A DNA stretch of 64,000 nucleotides from UBA6059 sp965227155. GTDB lineage: Bacteria > Bacteroidota > Bacteroidia > Cytophagales > Cyclobacteriaceae. A model generated the notes under the pieces. That model did no database searches, was not told where the DNA came from, and saw nothing but the letters and a program-made list of their open reading frames with translations. Positions 23,783 to 33,357 of the stretch are shown piece by piece. The DNA lies in contig OZ245731.1 of NCBI GenBank assembly GCA_965227155.1, forward strand, positions 4,092,001 through 4,156,000, written 5' to 3'. How positions within the stretch are numbered: the first letter of the stretch is position 1; every line of letters begins with the position of its first letter. The translations under genes and the position numbers were made by a program.

Positions 23783-24258
23783 GATTTTTTGCTTTTGAGT
23801 TTTTGAGTTAATTCATTTTTTATGCGATGAAGCTTCACCGCTACATTGTTTTTTGTGATGCCGATAATGTCAGCGATCTCGTCGTTGCTAAAGTCATCCA
23901 GGTGTAGTGTGATGATCGTTTTGTCTATATCGTTAAGCGCTTTAATCGCCCTTTTAAGACGATCAGCCATAGGGTGTTCATTGCTATGGGACTGTTCAAA
24001 ATCCTTTTGCTCCAGGCTGGTTGTCGGTAATTGCTTTTGCTTTCTCTGGTAGGTCAGTACTGTGTTTAGAGCCACCCTGTACAGCCAGGTGCTAAAGGTC
24101 GATTGTCCTTTGAACCGCGGCACAGCCTGCCAGGCTTGCAGGATTATTTCCTGTCTCAAATCTTCTTTATTCTCCCGATCATCTACATAGAGGTAGAGTA
24201 TCTTTTGAATAATACCTGTATTGGCCTGAATATGGTCTATGAATGTTTGTTCTTCCAA
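23770..24258 (-). CDS. ECF RNA polymerase sigma factor
   Basis: 162 residues, typical ECF length. Region 2 includes ENKEDLRQEIILQAWQAVPRFKGQSTFSTWLYRVALN (about 28-67, with the DLRQE and FSTWLYRVA core-binding hallmarks). Region 4 is the helix-turn-helix SNDEIADIIGITKNNVAVKLHRIKNEL (about 124-152). It overlaps the membrane-protein gene downstream, the presumed anti-sigma. Target genes not visible. Confidence 0.93.
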   Translation of the reverse strand: MEEQTFIDHIQANTGIIQKILYLYVDDRENKEDLRQEIILQAWQAVPRFKGQSTFSTWLYRVALNTVLTYQRKQKQLPTTSLEQKDFEQSHSNEHPMADRLKRAIKALNDIDKTIITLHLDDFSNDEIADIIGITKNNVAVKLHRIKNELTQKLKSKKSWTN

Positions 24259-24388
24259 ATCTTCATATCATTTAGGCTATTAGTGCCAAACAGCTAAAGG
24301 AAATTACAGACGGGATAAAATATTTTTCACTTGTAGGGAAAGGACACGGGAAATGTGAGAATTAAAAAATTGATTGAGGTGAAATTAA

Positions 24389-24445
24389 AAATCCTTACCG
24401 TCATTCCCAACTCTTAAATATCACTTGGGAACTCGATAAGGATTT
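24389..24445 (-). terminator. Bulged hairpin terminator after DUF4382 gene
   Basis: Outer arms AAATCCTTA (24389-24397) and TAAGGATTT (24437-24445); inner arms TTCCCAA (24404-24410) and TTGGGAA (24425-24431). On the minus strand the stem runs into TTTTTAATTT. Confidence 0.65.
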
Positions 24446-24472
24446 AGTTAATGTCTATTGTAAAATACCAGG

Positions 24473-25300
24473 CTATTCCTCAAACTGAGCATCTAGCACT
24501 GTGGCGTTTCCGGCAATTATATCAATGTTTTCTCTGGTAATAGAATTTAAACTGTCATATTCAAAAACAACTTTATATTGACCGGATTGCAATCCCAGCA
24601 CGGTATAATCACCTGATTCATTAGTTAATGCACTGGTATTCAAAGTATCAGCAGCAAATACTGAAACTGTTGCACCAGATAGCCCGGTGTTGGTGCTGTC
24701 TGTAACCATTCCAACAAGACTACCTGCTGTCGTTAAATTCGATGCTTTGATGGTGGGCTTAAATAAGAAACCATTTATACCAGCTGGTGTGTTGGGATTA
24801 CCCTGCACAACAAATGACTGGTTTACATCAAAGTCCAATAATAATTCGGTACTAAGATTTCCAACTACCTCTATGGATGGGTTTATGAAGACTTTAATGC
24901 CGGATTGTGAACCACTAGGGATGGTAAGATCATAGGTAGTACTATCTTTTAATACTACGCTGGCTTCAGATACATATAGTCGCAACTGGTCATATTCGCC
25001 AGCTTCAATGTCAAGGTTTACCAGAGTAGCAGTTACACCATTTCTTAGATCCAGTAAGTTAAATGATTGCTCTTCATCAGTTAATACAATATAGTTTTCC
25101 TGCTGTTCATCGCCTTTTTGCCTAATTTCTATCTTGTTAATTGAAACATTGGCTTCAGAAACGAGATCTGTAGGAAAAGGTGCATCAGTGAGCGCTATAT
25201 TAATTGAGCCGGATAAAGATTCGCTTTCCTCTTGATCATTGCAGCTAATCACTAAAATTGATAGGACTAATAAAAAGTTTAAAAAACGTTTGATCCGCAT
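24473..25300 (-). CDS. DUF4382 lipoprotein with carboxypeptidase-like domain
   Basis: 275 residues. The lipoprotein signal ends in LVISC (Cys20). Residues about 30-175 fit DUF4382 (SGSINIALTDAPFPTDLVSEANVSINKIEI is the recognisable opening). Residues about 190-270 form a CarboxypepD_reg-like beta sandwich (GSLVGMVTDSTNTGLSGATV). Such proteins are surface or periplasmic lipoproteins of unknown function in Bacteroidota. Monocistronic, with a terminator downstream. Confidence 0.88.
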   Translation of the reverse strand: MRIKRFLNFLLVLSILVISCNDQEESESLSGSINIALTDAPFPTDLVSEANVSINKIEIRQKGDEQQENYIVLTDEEQSFNLLDLRNGVTATLVNLDIEAGEYDQLRLYVSEASVVLKDSTTYDLTIPSGSQSGIKVFINPSIEVVGNLSTELLLDFDVNQSFVVQGNPNTPAGINGFLFKPTIKASNLTTAGSLVGMVTDSTNTGLSGATVSVFAADTLNTSALTNESGDYTVLGLQSGQYKVVFEYDSLNSITRENIDIIAGNATVLDAQFEE

Positions 25301-25729
25301 AATTGTATTTTATTTATATTTAATTTAATTATTCTTACGGCAAACATAATTAAAAGTTTTATTTACGACTAACGGTTTTAATTAATATAGATGCTGAGTG
25401 CTTAGGGTCATTTAACCTTTACTCTTTATAAGTATTAGTATTTTTTGTTTATTAAAGAGAGCTGGTAAGCATGCTGCTATATCAGGTAGGAGCAATGTGA
25501 CTTTAAAGTGATTAAGCTTGAATCAATTGTAGAGATCGTTTTTTGTAAAAGATAGTTGTTGTGGGCATGTTTTAGTCAATTTACAATAAATTAAAAAGGG
25601 AGATGGTTCCCGAACACCATCTCCCTTGAATAGGGTTTTAGTCAGAAGTTATGTCTTATCAGGATATAATAGGCATTCCTCATAAAATCATAAGACTGAT
25701 TAGCAGCAAAACCTCTGGTTCAACTTAAT
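25301..25729. other. Intergenic, 429 bp
   Basis: Contains the terminator at 25596-25627 for the upstream-coordinate gene and, at its left end, the AT-rich promoter region of the DUF4382 gene. No other gene seen. Confidence 0.5.
25596..25627 (-). terminator. Terminator of the DUF6733-like gene
   Basis: Perfect 12-bp arms AAGGGAGATGGT (25596-25607) and ACCATCTCCCTT (25616-25627) with an 8-nt loop. On the minus strand CCCTTTTTAATT follows. It lies 100 bp after the stop codon. Confidence 0.8.
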
Positions 25730-26467
25730 CTAGAAGCTAAAGCCAGTAGTCAACTTGAAGAATGAATCATTGTCTTCCAATAGATCTGTACCAAATGAGA
25801 ACCTTGCAAAAGGTCCACCACCAGCTTTAGCAAACTGTATGTATGGTCCTAACCATTGATAAACATCAGTAGATTCATCCACATTGGAGCCACCGGAATT
25901 GGTTAGCTGCTCAAAATGCGCACCAAACGAAAAAGTGTCTGAAGCCTTGAATCCTGTATTAACCCAATAATGCAAATAAGATAAAGTAGTACCACCTGTA
26001 GGAGCTTCGTCACGTAATGGTGCATAGTACCCAATATAGATTTGGCCCTCTATTTTTTCTTTATCCAGGCCTACGGTAAGGTTAGGAACAATTCCATCAC
26101 CAAATACTGCCGGCCCACCTACACCTGATGATAATAGGTTACCACCGAGTATGCCAACCTGAGGATTGAAACTCAATCCACCACCAGCATCGAAATTAAA
26201 TCCCACGCCAAATTCTGTCCAGTTGCCCCAGCCACCGCCGGTACCTCCTGACCATAAAATCCCGTAAAATGTAAAATCGGTGGATTCACTCATGGAATAT
26301 GAACCCTGAAAGAAAGGATAATACCCAAAAAACTGATCTGAGTTCAAGCTTACATTGAAACTAAAATCATCTGAGGATTCCTGTGCTTTTGCACTATTGG
26401 CCATAATAAAAACTACTGCAAGTCCCAATATAGATTTGGTAAGCGTGTTTAGTTTTAGTCGTTTCAT
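25730..26467 (-). CDS. Outer-membrane beta-barrel-like protein (DUF6733-like)
   Basis: 245 residues from the ATG at 26467. The frame extends 29 codons further upstream, but MKRLKLNTLTKSILGLAVVF begins a normal signal peptide ending ANSAKAQ. The mature part is rich in Gly, aromatic residues and alternating strands (GGTGGGWGNWTEFGVGFNF), ends in the Phe-terminated motif TTGFSF, and so probably forms an outer-membrane barrel. DUF6733 is my best family guess. Function unknown. Monocistronic. Confidence 0.7.
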   Translation of the reverse strand: MKRLKLNTLTKSILGLAVVFIMANSAKAQESSDDFSFNVSLNSDQFFGYYPFFQGSYSMSESTDFTFYGILWSGGTGGGWGNWTEFGVGFNFDAGGGLSFNPQVGILGGNLLSSGVGGPAVFGDGIVPNLTVGLDKEKIEGQIYIGYYAPLRDEAPTGGTTLSYLHYWVNTGFKASDTFSFGAHFEQLTNSGGSNVDESTDVYQWLGPYIQFAKAGGGPFARFSFGTDLLEDNDSFFKLTTGFSF

Positions 26468-26946
26468 ATTGTAACATTTAAAGGTTGAAAATGATAAGGT
26501 GTTCATGAAGGAGGGTGTACCGGTTTTAGATTGCTGCAACAATATTCTCCTCAATTATTAGTTGTGACAATTTTAATTTAGGGGTCAAAAAATGACAAAT
26601 AATAAAATTTAATAACTGAATATTTACAATATTTTTACTTTATGTGGCGATTTGATAAATATTATCTATTTGGAGTATTCGAATTATGCTTTTGATTGGA
26701 ATATTTACACCATAAATTGGTTTGAGGCACATTTAATTCTGTCAAAATGAGTAATGCAGAATAAGCATCTGATTTTATTTGCTATCCATATTGTTCTTTT
26801 GGTAGATAAATCTATTGCTTGAGTTGTGTTAAGAAGCGATTATGGGTTGGACATTATTCTCTATGGATATTTTTTGTAAACTATAGGAACAATACAAAAG
26901 AAAAGGAGTACCTATTGATAGGAGAATACATTAAATAAGATTTTAT
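26468..26946. other. Divergent intergenic region, 479 bp
   Basis: AT-rich region between the divergent barrel-protein and SDR genes. It should hold both promoters, but no motif is clear enough to mark and no gene is seen. Confidence 0.5.
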
Positions 26947-27663
26947 ATGGATATGACAGGAAAAACAGCCCTTGTTACGGGAGGATCAAAAGGAATAGGT
27001 TATGGTATTGCTGAGGCTATGGTTAAGGCAGGCATGAAAGTAGCCATCACAAGCCGTTCGCAATCGGCTGCAGAAAAAGCCGCGGAGGAACTTTCCGGCA
27101 AAGGCAGCGGAGAAGCTTTTGGATTTGAAGCAGATGTGAGACAATACGATGCACAGGAAAAAGTTGTGAATTCCATTATGGAGAGTTGGGGTCAACTCGA
27201 TGTGGTCATTGCCAATGCAGGCCTTGGTCATTTCGGGTCGGTAGAAGATCTAACAGTTGAGCAATGGAATGAAGTGATAGAAACCAATCTGACTGGTGCT
27301 TTTTATACACTGAAGGCCTCCATAGAGCCTTTGAAGCAATCGAAAGGGTATTATATGACTATATCAAGCCTTGCTGGTACCAACTTCTTTGCAGGAGGGG
27401 CCGCCTACAATGCCAGTAAGTTTGGGCTAACAGGCTTCACGCAGGCTGCCATGCTGGATATGCGGAAGTACGGTATCAAAACCACCACCATTATGCCGGG
27501 TTCTGTGGCCACCTACTTCAATAATCATGTTCCCAATGATAAGGATGGATGGAAAATACAGCAGGAAGACATTGGTCAAATGGTGATGGACTTGCTGAAG
27601 CTGCCTCCGCAAACCTTGCCTAGTAAAATAGAGGTTAGGCCAACCACGCCTCCATCAAAATAA
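26947..27663 (+). CDS. SDR family oxidoreductase
   Basis: 238 residues, classical short-chain dehydrogenase: cofactor motif TGGSKGIGYG (about 11-20), NAG motif (VIANAG, about 87), catalytic Ser in TISSLAG (about 140) and YNASK (about 154-158). Similar to 3-oxoacyl-ACP reductase-like SDRs, with NADP preference plausible from TSRS after beta-2. Substrate unknown. Alone in its transcription unit. Confidence 0.92.
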   Translation: MDMTGKTALVTGGSKGIGYGIAEAMVKAGMKVAITSRSQSAAEKAAEELSGKGSGEAFGFEADVRQYDAQEKVVNSIMESWGQLDVVIANAGLGHFGSVEDLTVEQWNEVIETNLTGAFYTLKASIEPLKQSKGYYMTISSLAGTNFFAGGAAYNASKFGLTGFTQAAMLDMRKYGIKTTTIMPGSVATYFNNHVPNDKDGWKIQQEDIGQMVMDLLKLPPQTLPSKIEVRPTTPPSK

Positions 27664-27741
27664 ATTAGAATATAATAATACGGCTAAATAGGCGTACTAT
27701 AATTGTATTTTCTTATTTTCGATTTCTACTAAATAATATCG

Positions 27742-28164
27742 ATGAAACTACTTAGTTGCCTTTTTAGCCTATTTTTTCTTGCTGTACTGACCGGTTGTAT
27801 AGAAGATAACACGCCTGATCCATACAGCGGTGTTGTTTCTTTATCAGTTAGTAGTGGTAATGTCACCGAAGGTAGTACTTTCGAAATACAGTTTTCTGTA
27901 GATAATCCAAATGGAACCAACAGTGCAATTGGCATTACCTATTTAATTACAGGAACAGCCAATGGCGATGATCATTCAGGAGCATCCGGGATAATTACTA
28001 TCCCTGTTACAGAATCTTCAGCAACACGCCTGGTAGAGGTGTATCAAGATTCGCTGCAAGAAGGCACCGAATTTATTTTTATTGAGATTGATGAAATGCG
28101 GTTACCTTCTGGCGTTGAGCCATCAGAAAGTATAAGTGCAACGGTACAGATTACCGATAATTAA
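27742..28164 (+). CDS. Lipoprotein with Calx-beta-like domain
   Basis: 140 residues. The lipoprotein signal ends LTGC (Cys19). The remaining about 115 residues resemble one Calx-beta domain: SVSSGNVTEGSTFEIQFSVDNP, then TGTANGDDHSG, then QEGTEFIFIEI. Calx-beta domains often bind calcium or build surface adhesins. A single domain on a lipid anchor would be a small envelope protein. Function unknown. Confidence 0.75.
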   Translation: MKLLSCLFSLFFLAVLTGCIEDNTPDPYSGVVSLSVSSGNVTEGSTFEIQFSVDNPNGTNSAIGITYLITGTANGDDHSGASGIITIPVTESSATRLVEVYQDSLQEGTEFIFIEIDEMRLPSGVEPSESISATVQITDN

Positions 28165-28212
28165 AGGCTCAAAATCATACGTCTAAAAACCAATTTTAAT
28201 ACTCACAGCACT

Positions 28213-28923
28213 TTAGCTCGACTGTAGGTTAAATGGTTTTGATTTTTTGCCAATCAGGTATTTGAACTTGAAGAAGTTATTGATTTTAGTATCAATGCTC
28301 CATAAGTTTTTGTGGTAATCGAGATCAAATAGATGGGTAGGAGGTTGGTTCTTAGTGCCAAAGCCAAATCCGCCTGCCGTTTTCCTAAAATCCTGGATAA
28401 TCAACCAATTGGGGAATTTTTTGATGGCTTCATGATAGGCCGGTCTGTTGCAGTCATGAATCACTAATAGACCGTCATCTGCCAATAATTCAAGTCCCTT
28501 TTCTATACAGGCCTCCCTGGCTACTCCATCTACCAGGATGAAATCAAATGGTGCCTGGTCTGCTGGAAAGTTGATGTAATTATCAAATCCACTGGGTTCA
28601 TTTTCCTGGATATCTACCTGATTGAGGTACACATTAGCCCGTTGGTTTTCCTCTTGGATGTTTTTAAACCAGATAGGGTGGTGTTCGACTGATATCCACT
28701 GGGTAGCTTCAGGTAGAAAACCAGGAAAGAAAAGAGTACTGAGACCACAACCGTATTCCAGGCATTTTTTGGGTTTTAGGTTGCCCAATATTTCAAGCAT
28801 AAGATCCATTTCCTTATACTTCATGTAAGGAGAATTGGGGGGATAGCCCAATGTTTTTCTTGCCTTACGGAAGGTACCTTTTAAATAATGCCCGGTAAGG
28901 GCAGCAGCAATAGAATTAGACAC
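28213..28923 (-). CDS. Class I SAM-dependent methyltransferase-like protein
   Basis: 236 residues. A Rossmann-type methyltransferase core starts at about residue 50: motif I CLEYGCGLSTLFF, the acidic residue at the end of beta-2 (ISVEHHPIWF), and FDFILVDGVAREACIEKGLELLADDGLLVIHD for motifs IV-V. No known substrate domain. The motif-I form YGCGLST occurs in FkbM/TylF-like families. Cytosolic. No operon partner. Confidence 0.8.
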   Translation of the reverse strand: MSNSIAAALTGHYLKGTFRKARKTLGYPPNSPYMKYKEMDLMLEILGNLKPKKCLEYGCGLSTLFFPGFLPEATQWISVEHHPIWFKNIQEENQRANVYLNQVDIQENEPSGFDNYINFPADQAPFDFILVDGVAREACIEKGLELLADDGLLVIHDCNRPAYHEAIKKFPNWLIIQDFRKTAGGFGFGTKNQPPTHLFDLDYHKNLWSIDTKINNFFKFKYLIGKKSKPFNLQSS

Positions 28924-28991
28924 GGTTATTCAATTAGGTTGGTTTGTATAAAGATGGAGCAAATGAATATCAGGGAGACTTGCAATGCAAA

Positions 28992-29786
28992 TCAATTTTT
29001 CAGAATTGACTTTATCTTCTCCCAGGCTTGATCACGTGCTGTTTTATTAGGGGCATCGCCTTCAGGATCATCTCCACGACGCATGAATGCGTGACCGGCA
29101 CCTTCGTATATCTCGTACTCGTAAAACTTATCCTCCGCCTTCATCATTTGCTCAGTGGCTTCTATTGTGGCGTTTACGCGATTATCGTTACCGCCATAGA
29201 ACCCATATACGGGTGTTTCAATGCGCGCCAGTTCGCTTTGCTCTTTGGGAGCAGTACCATAGAAAACCAGTGCTGCCTCCAGGTTTTGAGCGTTGGTGGC
29301 AAATCTGAAGGTATTTGATCCACCCCAGCAGAAGCCCATGACAGCAGTTTTACCATTGGCAGCGTCTAAACCTTGTGCATATTGCTGAACAGCCAACAGA
29401 TCTTGCGTCACCTGATCAGGATCAAGCTCATAAATGGCGCTGCGGGCATCATCAGAGACTGGGAAGTCACTGGTTTTTTGGAACTTTTCGGAGAATCCGG
29501 AAAGTAAGTCAGGTGCCAGGGCTATGTAGCCTGCTTCAGCCATTTGGTCTGCAAAGCTCCTGACCCAATCTGTCAACCCCCTGTTTTCGTGAATTACAAT
29601 CACTGCCAGGGCATTTTCTGACACCTCAGGGTACGCCACAAAAGTGTTTACTACCCTGTCATCATATGAAATTTCTGCCCATTCATGATGCCGGGGTGAG
29701 TTTTCAAGTTGCTGAATGGCAAAGTCCTGGCCAAATATGGTATTGGCAGAAAAGACAAGGGCTGCTAGTATAAGTATTTTTTGCAT
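28992..29786 (-). CDS. Dienelactone hydrolase family protein, exported
   Basis: 264 residues with a signal peptide (residues 1-19, ending FG). The alpha/beta-hydrolase core has Cys nucleophile VMGFCWGG (about 150), Asp in YGGNDNRVN (about 200) and His in GAGHAFMR (about 235), the Cys-Asp-His triad of dienelactone hydrolases. The HENRGLTDWVRSFADQ oxyanion region also matches. Periplasmic location is unusual for the classic enzyme but common for the Bacteroidota members. Confidence 0.92.
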   Translation of the reverse strand: MQKILILAALVFSANTIFGQDFAIQQLENSPRHHEWAEISYDDRVVNTFVAYPEVSENALAVIVIHENRGLTDWVRSFADQMAEAGYIALAPDLLSGFSEKFQKTSDFPVSDDARSAIYELDPDQVTQDLLAVQQYAQGLDAANGKTAVMGFCWGGSNTFRFATNAQNLEAALVFYGTAPKEQSELARIETPVYGFYGGNDNRVNATIEATEQMMKAEDKFYEYEIYEGAGHAFMRRGDDPEGDAPNKTARDQAWEKIKSILKN

Positions 29787-29847
29787 AGTACCGTTTTGAT
29801 CTCAATATATTGAATTATAGCGTACTAACAACCCTATTTGGTCCATG

Positions 29848-31065
29848 TTAATCAGTAGGTCTGTCTGGTGCCGGTAGACTCGCATGAAAATCTCTGCCAA
29901 TGATCTCAGCATAGCGATCCAGTAATTGCACTACCTTGTCGCGACTTTTACTCCTTACGATTAACCCTACATGCCATTTTTTGTCCATTTTCCATACAAT
30001 TTCTGGATCATCGAAAACCGATAGATCAGGGTGCTCAAAACGTGACAATGACACGATAATACCGGCATAGTCGTTTTGTATTTCAGGTAGTTTGTATTCT
30101 GTTTTTAATGCCTTGGCAATTTCAATTTTTGCCCATTCCTTCCAGAGATTAATGGCACTAGAGGCTTCTACCATTTCAGCAAGATTGGCACCGCCCACAC
30201 GAGAAGAGGTTTCGAGAAAATAGTATTTCCCATCTTCTTTGCCTTTAATAAACTCCGTGTGAGACGCGCTGTATTGCATACCAAAGCTTTTCATCACTTT
30301 GGTATTTAGCTTCTGGAGCTGCTTGTCGTCTTTGTCTTTAAAAGGTGAGATCACTGACCTAAAAATGCCACCCCCGTGTGCTACCTCAAAGGGGGTATCC
30401 AGATACTGACTTACCCTACTGAAAATCACCTTGCCATCGTTAGAAAGGGCATCTACATGGTAAACATCGCCGGGTGCAAACTGCTCCAGCAGGTATTCAT
30501 GGCGGTGATCACCCAATTCGCCGATTACCTGCCAAAGTTCTTCCTTGCTATGTATTTTTTTAATGCCGGTGGCGGAAGCAGCAGATCTTGGCTTAATGAG
30601 CCAGGGCGCAGGTACCCAATCGGTGAAAGTATTGATATCAATATCATTGAACAGAGAAACGAACTCAGGAACAGGGATATCGTGCTCTTTGGCTTTGATA
30701 CGCATGGCCAGTTTGTCCCTGAAATAACGTGAGGTAGTTTCACCCATCCCTGGCATCCTGAAATGCTCCCTGAGGTGGGCTACCCGCTCTACATCAAAAT
30801 CATCCAGCGCAATGAAGCGCTCAAACTTTATGCTTCTGATCTTAAATGCGAGCCCATTGATCACATGTTGCATATTCCATGCCCCTTTATCATCCAGATG
30901 CACATAAAATACATCTTCCAGGATATCAAAAGGCCAGGGATCGTTTTTCAGCTTTTCATCGGTCATCAGATATACCTTATGCCCTTGCTGATGAATTGAT
31001 TTGATGAATGCCACTCCCTTGAAATAGGAAGATATGCATAGGAAATTAAGCGGTTGAGTCGCCAT
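29848..31065 (-). CDS. ATP-grasp ligase-like protein
   Basis: 405 residues. N-terminal pre-ATP-grasp domain to about 110, then the ATP-grasp fold with PWLIKPRSAASATGIKKI (about 160, P-loop-like lid), EYLLEQFAPGDVYHVDALS and metal-binding KYYFLETSSRVGGANLAE (about 290). Related to L-amino acid ligases and carboxylate-amine ligases. It starts 2 bp after the M17 aminopeptidase stop and is third in a three-gene operon with that peptidase and an esterase. The substrate acid and amine are unknown. Confidence 0.85.
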   Translation of the reverse strand: MATQPLNFLCISSYFKGVAFIKSIHQQGHKVYLMTDEKLKNDPWPFDILEDVFYVHLDDKGAWNMQHVINGLAFKIRSIKFERFIALDDFDVERVAHLREHFRMPGMGETTSRYFRDKLAMRIKAKEHDIPVPEFVSLFNDIDINTFTDWVPAPWLIKPRSAASATGIKKIHSKEELWQVIGELGDHRHEYLLEQFAPGDVYHVDALSNDGKVIFSRVSQYLDTPFEVAHGGGIFRSVISPFKDKDDKQLQKLNTKVMKSFGMQYSASHTEFIKGKEDGKYYFLETSSRVGGANLAEMVEASSAINLWKEWAKIEIAKALKTEYKLPEIQNDYAGIIVSLSRFEHPDLSVFDDPEIVWKMDKKWHVGLIVRSKSRDKVVQLLDRYAEIIGRDFHASLPAPDRPTD

Positions 31066-31067
31066 GT

Positions 31068-32516
31068 TTATGAATTAATTATTTGCCTGCAATATTCTAT
31101 TATTAGTCGCACACCAAAGCCGGTGGCGCTTTTCATTTTACCATAGGGGGTATTGCCGAATGCTACACCAGCAATGTCGATATGAGCCCACTTTGGATGA
31201 TCTTCTACAAAAAACTCCAAAAATTTGGCCGCTGAAATGGCACCGGCCACCGGTTTACCACTAAAATTTTTTACATCCGCAATATCGGACTGGATATCCT
31301 CCTCATAATCCTTCCACAAGGGTAGTGGCCATACTCTTTCAAATACCCTTTGACCGGCATTTTCAAGGTCCTCGGCCAAAGCTGCATTATTAGAAAATAA
31401 GGCTCCTGCTGCATACCCGAGCGTTCTGACGCTACTACCGGTAAGGGTAGCCAGATCAATAATGCATCCCGGGAAATAATTATGCTTCATGTACGAAATA
31501 GCATCCGCCAGGATCAACCTGCCTTCCGCATCTGTATCTATCACTTCAATGGATTTTTTGCTATAGGATTGGATTACATCCCCTGGTCTTACACTTAAGG
31601 CATCTACACTGTTTTCTGCGCATGGAATCAATGCTACCAGGTGAATGTCCAGTTTAAGCCTTGCTGCAGCTTCCATAGCACCCAATACTGCCGCTGCGCC
31701 GCCCATATCACTTTTCATATAGTGCATGTTGGCACTGGGCTTTATAGAAATACCTCCTGTATCAAAAGTCACTCCCTTGCCCACAAGACCGATATGTGGC
31801 CTGCTATTCTTTTTTCCGGCAGGATAATATTCGAGCTGAATCATGACCGGTGGATGCTGACTACCCTGACCCACTGCCAGCAGCGCCTGCAGGCCTTCGT
31901 TCATTAGGTCATGCTTGTAAAAGATCTGTGCCTGGTAGCCGAACTGTTTGGCAGAATCTACAGCCCACCGAGCGATATACTCCGGCGTTTTAATATTGGC
32001 GGGGGTATCTACCAGGGTCATTATCCTTTTTTGAGTATCGGATAGGGTAAGGGCATCATTCAGTTGCTTCTCAAGCTTCCTATCTGATTTATGAAATATT
32101 GAAATCGAAAAATCGTGCTTGTAAATACCAGATGTTGCTGCCGGACCGGATTTATAAGCGCCAAGTTTATAGGCAGCCATAGAAATGCCATAAACGGCTT
32201 CATTGAGCAAGTGTGTATTTGTATCCTTTGCATAAACCAGTACATCATTCTTCCATTCATCTTTCACAGCCATAGCAAGGTCTCTGAATGCTGTCCAGAT
32301 ACGATGTTGATCATCCTCATTGCCCAAATGTAGCAGATAGATAATGCTATCATCAGTATGCCCGGGGATCGTTCGAAATGTGCCAAACTTATTGGGCAGG
32401 GTGTTTATCTTCTTTTGCCCGGTTAGCTTTTTGATTAATCCCTGAGGTATTTTATCATCACTTATTGGAATAATGATTGATTTCGAATTGATGGATTGGG
32501 TGAATTGTAGGTTCAT
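31068..32516 (-). CDS. Leucyl aminopeptidase, M17 family
   Basis: 482 residues. The M17 catalytic domain has the signature VIDTDAEGRLILADA (about 333-347) and the metal-binding lysine and aspartate in GLVGKGVTFDTGGISIKPS (about 240). An N-terminal macro-like domain precedes it. M17 enzymes are hexameric dizinc or dimanganese aminopeptidases. It overlaps the upstream esterase gene by 4 bp and the ATP-grasp gene follows at 2 bp, so the three are translationally coupled. Confidence 0.93.
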   Translation of the reverse strand: MNLQFTQSINSKSIIIPISDDKIPQGLIKKLTGQKKINTLPNKFGTFRTIPGHTDDSIIYLLHLGNEDDQHRIWTAFRDLAMAVKDEWKNDVLVYAKDTNTHLLNEAVYGISMAAYKLGAYKSGPAATSGIYKHDFSISIFHKSDRKLEKQLNDALTLSDTQKRIMTLVDTPANIKTPEYIARWAVDSAKQFGYQAQIFYKHDLMNEGLQALLAVGQGSQHPPVMIQLEYYPAGKKNSRPHIGLVGKGVTFDTGGISIKPSANMHYMKSDMGGAAAVLGAMEAAARLKLDIHLVALIPCAENSVDALSVRPGDVIQSYSKKSIEVIDTDAEGRLILADAISYMKHNYFPGCIIDLATLTGSSVRTLGYAAGALFSNNAALAEDLENAGQRVFERVWPLPLWKDYEEDIQSDIADVKNFSGKPVAGAISAAKFLEFFVEDHPKWAHIDIAGVAFGNTPYGKMKSATGFGVRLIIEYCRQIINS

Positions 32517-33232
32517 TTCAATACTTTTTTAAAATATAGCCACTCTATGGCTTTGGGGAACTCTGCTCTCCAAAATGATTCGCTGTGCATGCCCTCAGGG
32601 TTATGACTGAATTCAAAATGCATTTTTCCCTGATCCAACCGATTTTTGAAAAGTGCATCTTTCAATTTACGAATATTAGGCATGTGAACTACACTTTCCT
32701 TTCCCCCAGCATAAAGATAAAGATAGGTCTGCTGCTGTGCTGTAAAGGATTGCGCATCTTTAAAAATCTCTTTGGAGATCCAAAGGCTGGGAGAGAAGAC
32801 CATCATATTACCGAAAACCTCAGGATGCTTCAAGCCGGCATACAAACTAATTAGCCCACCCATGGAGCTTCCCCCAATACCTGTATCTGTAGCCTTTTTG
32901 CTCACCCTAAACTTTCTGTCCACATAAGGCTTTAATGTTTCAATGATGAAGGCCAGGTATTGCTGCCCCTTGCCTTCTCCATATTTTGTGGATTTGTAGG
33001 GAAGATATTCTGCAAGTCGCTCTTCCTCACCATGGTCTATGGTGATGACGATAAGATCTTTCAGGCCTTGCGCTGCTAATCTGCTTAATGCCTTATCAAT
33101 AGCCCAATTTCCAAAAGGTGCATGCTCATTGAAAAGATTCTGACCATCATTAAGGTAAAGTACAGGGTAGATTGTTTCTGTCTCGTGATAATCATAGGGT
33201 AACAAGGCCGCAATTCTTCGCTTTCGTTGCAA
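32513..33232 (-). CDS. Alpha/beta-hydrolase esterase (YbbA/IroE-like), start codon problem
   Basis: 239 residues from a TTG at 33232. Esterase-D/IroE-like fold: YPVLYLNDGQNLFNEH (about 22), nucleophile elbow GGSSMGG (about 116) and His in NPEGMHSESFWR (about 218). The reading frame continues 21 codons upstream to a TAG at 33296-33298. It encodes the family's usual opening (ITIIEEAYEIPQLQRKRRI), but with no ATG, GTG or TTG. The true start may be non-canonical, or the 5' end may be damaged. First gene of the esterase-aminopeptidase-ATP-grasp operon. Confidence 0.82.
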   Translation of the reverse strand: MQRKRRIAALLPYDYHETETIYPVLYLNDGQNLFNEHAPFGNWAIDKALSRLAAQGLKDLIVITIDHGEEERLAEYLPYKSTKYGEGKGQQYLAFIIETLKPYVDRKFRVSKKATDTGIGGSSMGGLISLYAGLKHPEVFGNMMVFSPSLWISKEIFKDAQSFTAQQQTYLYLYAGGKESVVHMPNIRKLKDALFKNRLDQGKMHFEFSHNPEGMHSESFWRAEFPKAIEWLYFKKVLK

Positions 33233-33357
33233 CTGAGGAATTTCGTAAGCTTCCTCTATGATGGTTATATGGGGTGATTTATCTTTTATGGCTAACTATT
33301 TATGGAAACGCGAAATTAGAAAAAAGCGTATTAATTTTATCTCAAAATTAGAATCTC

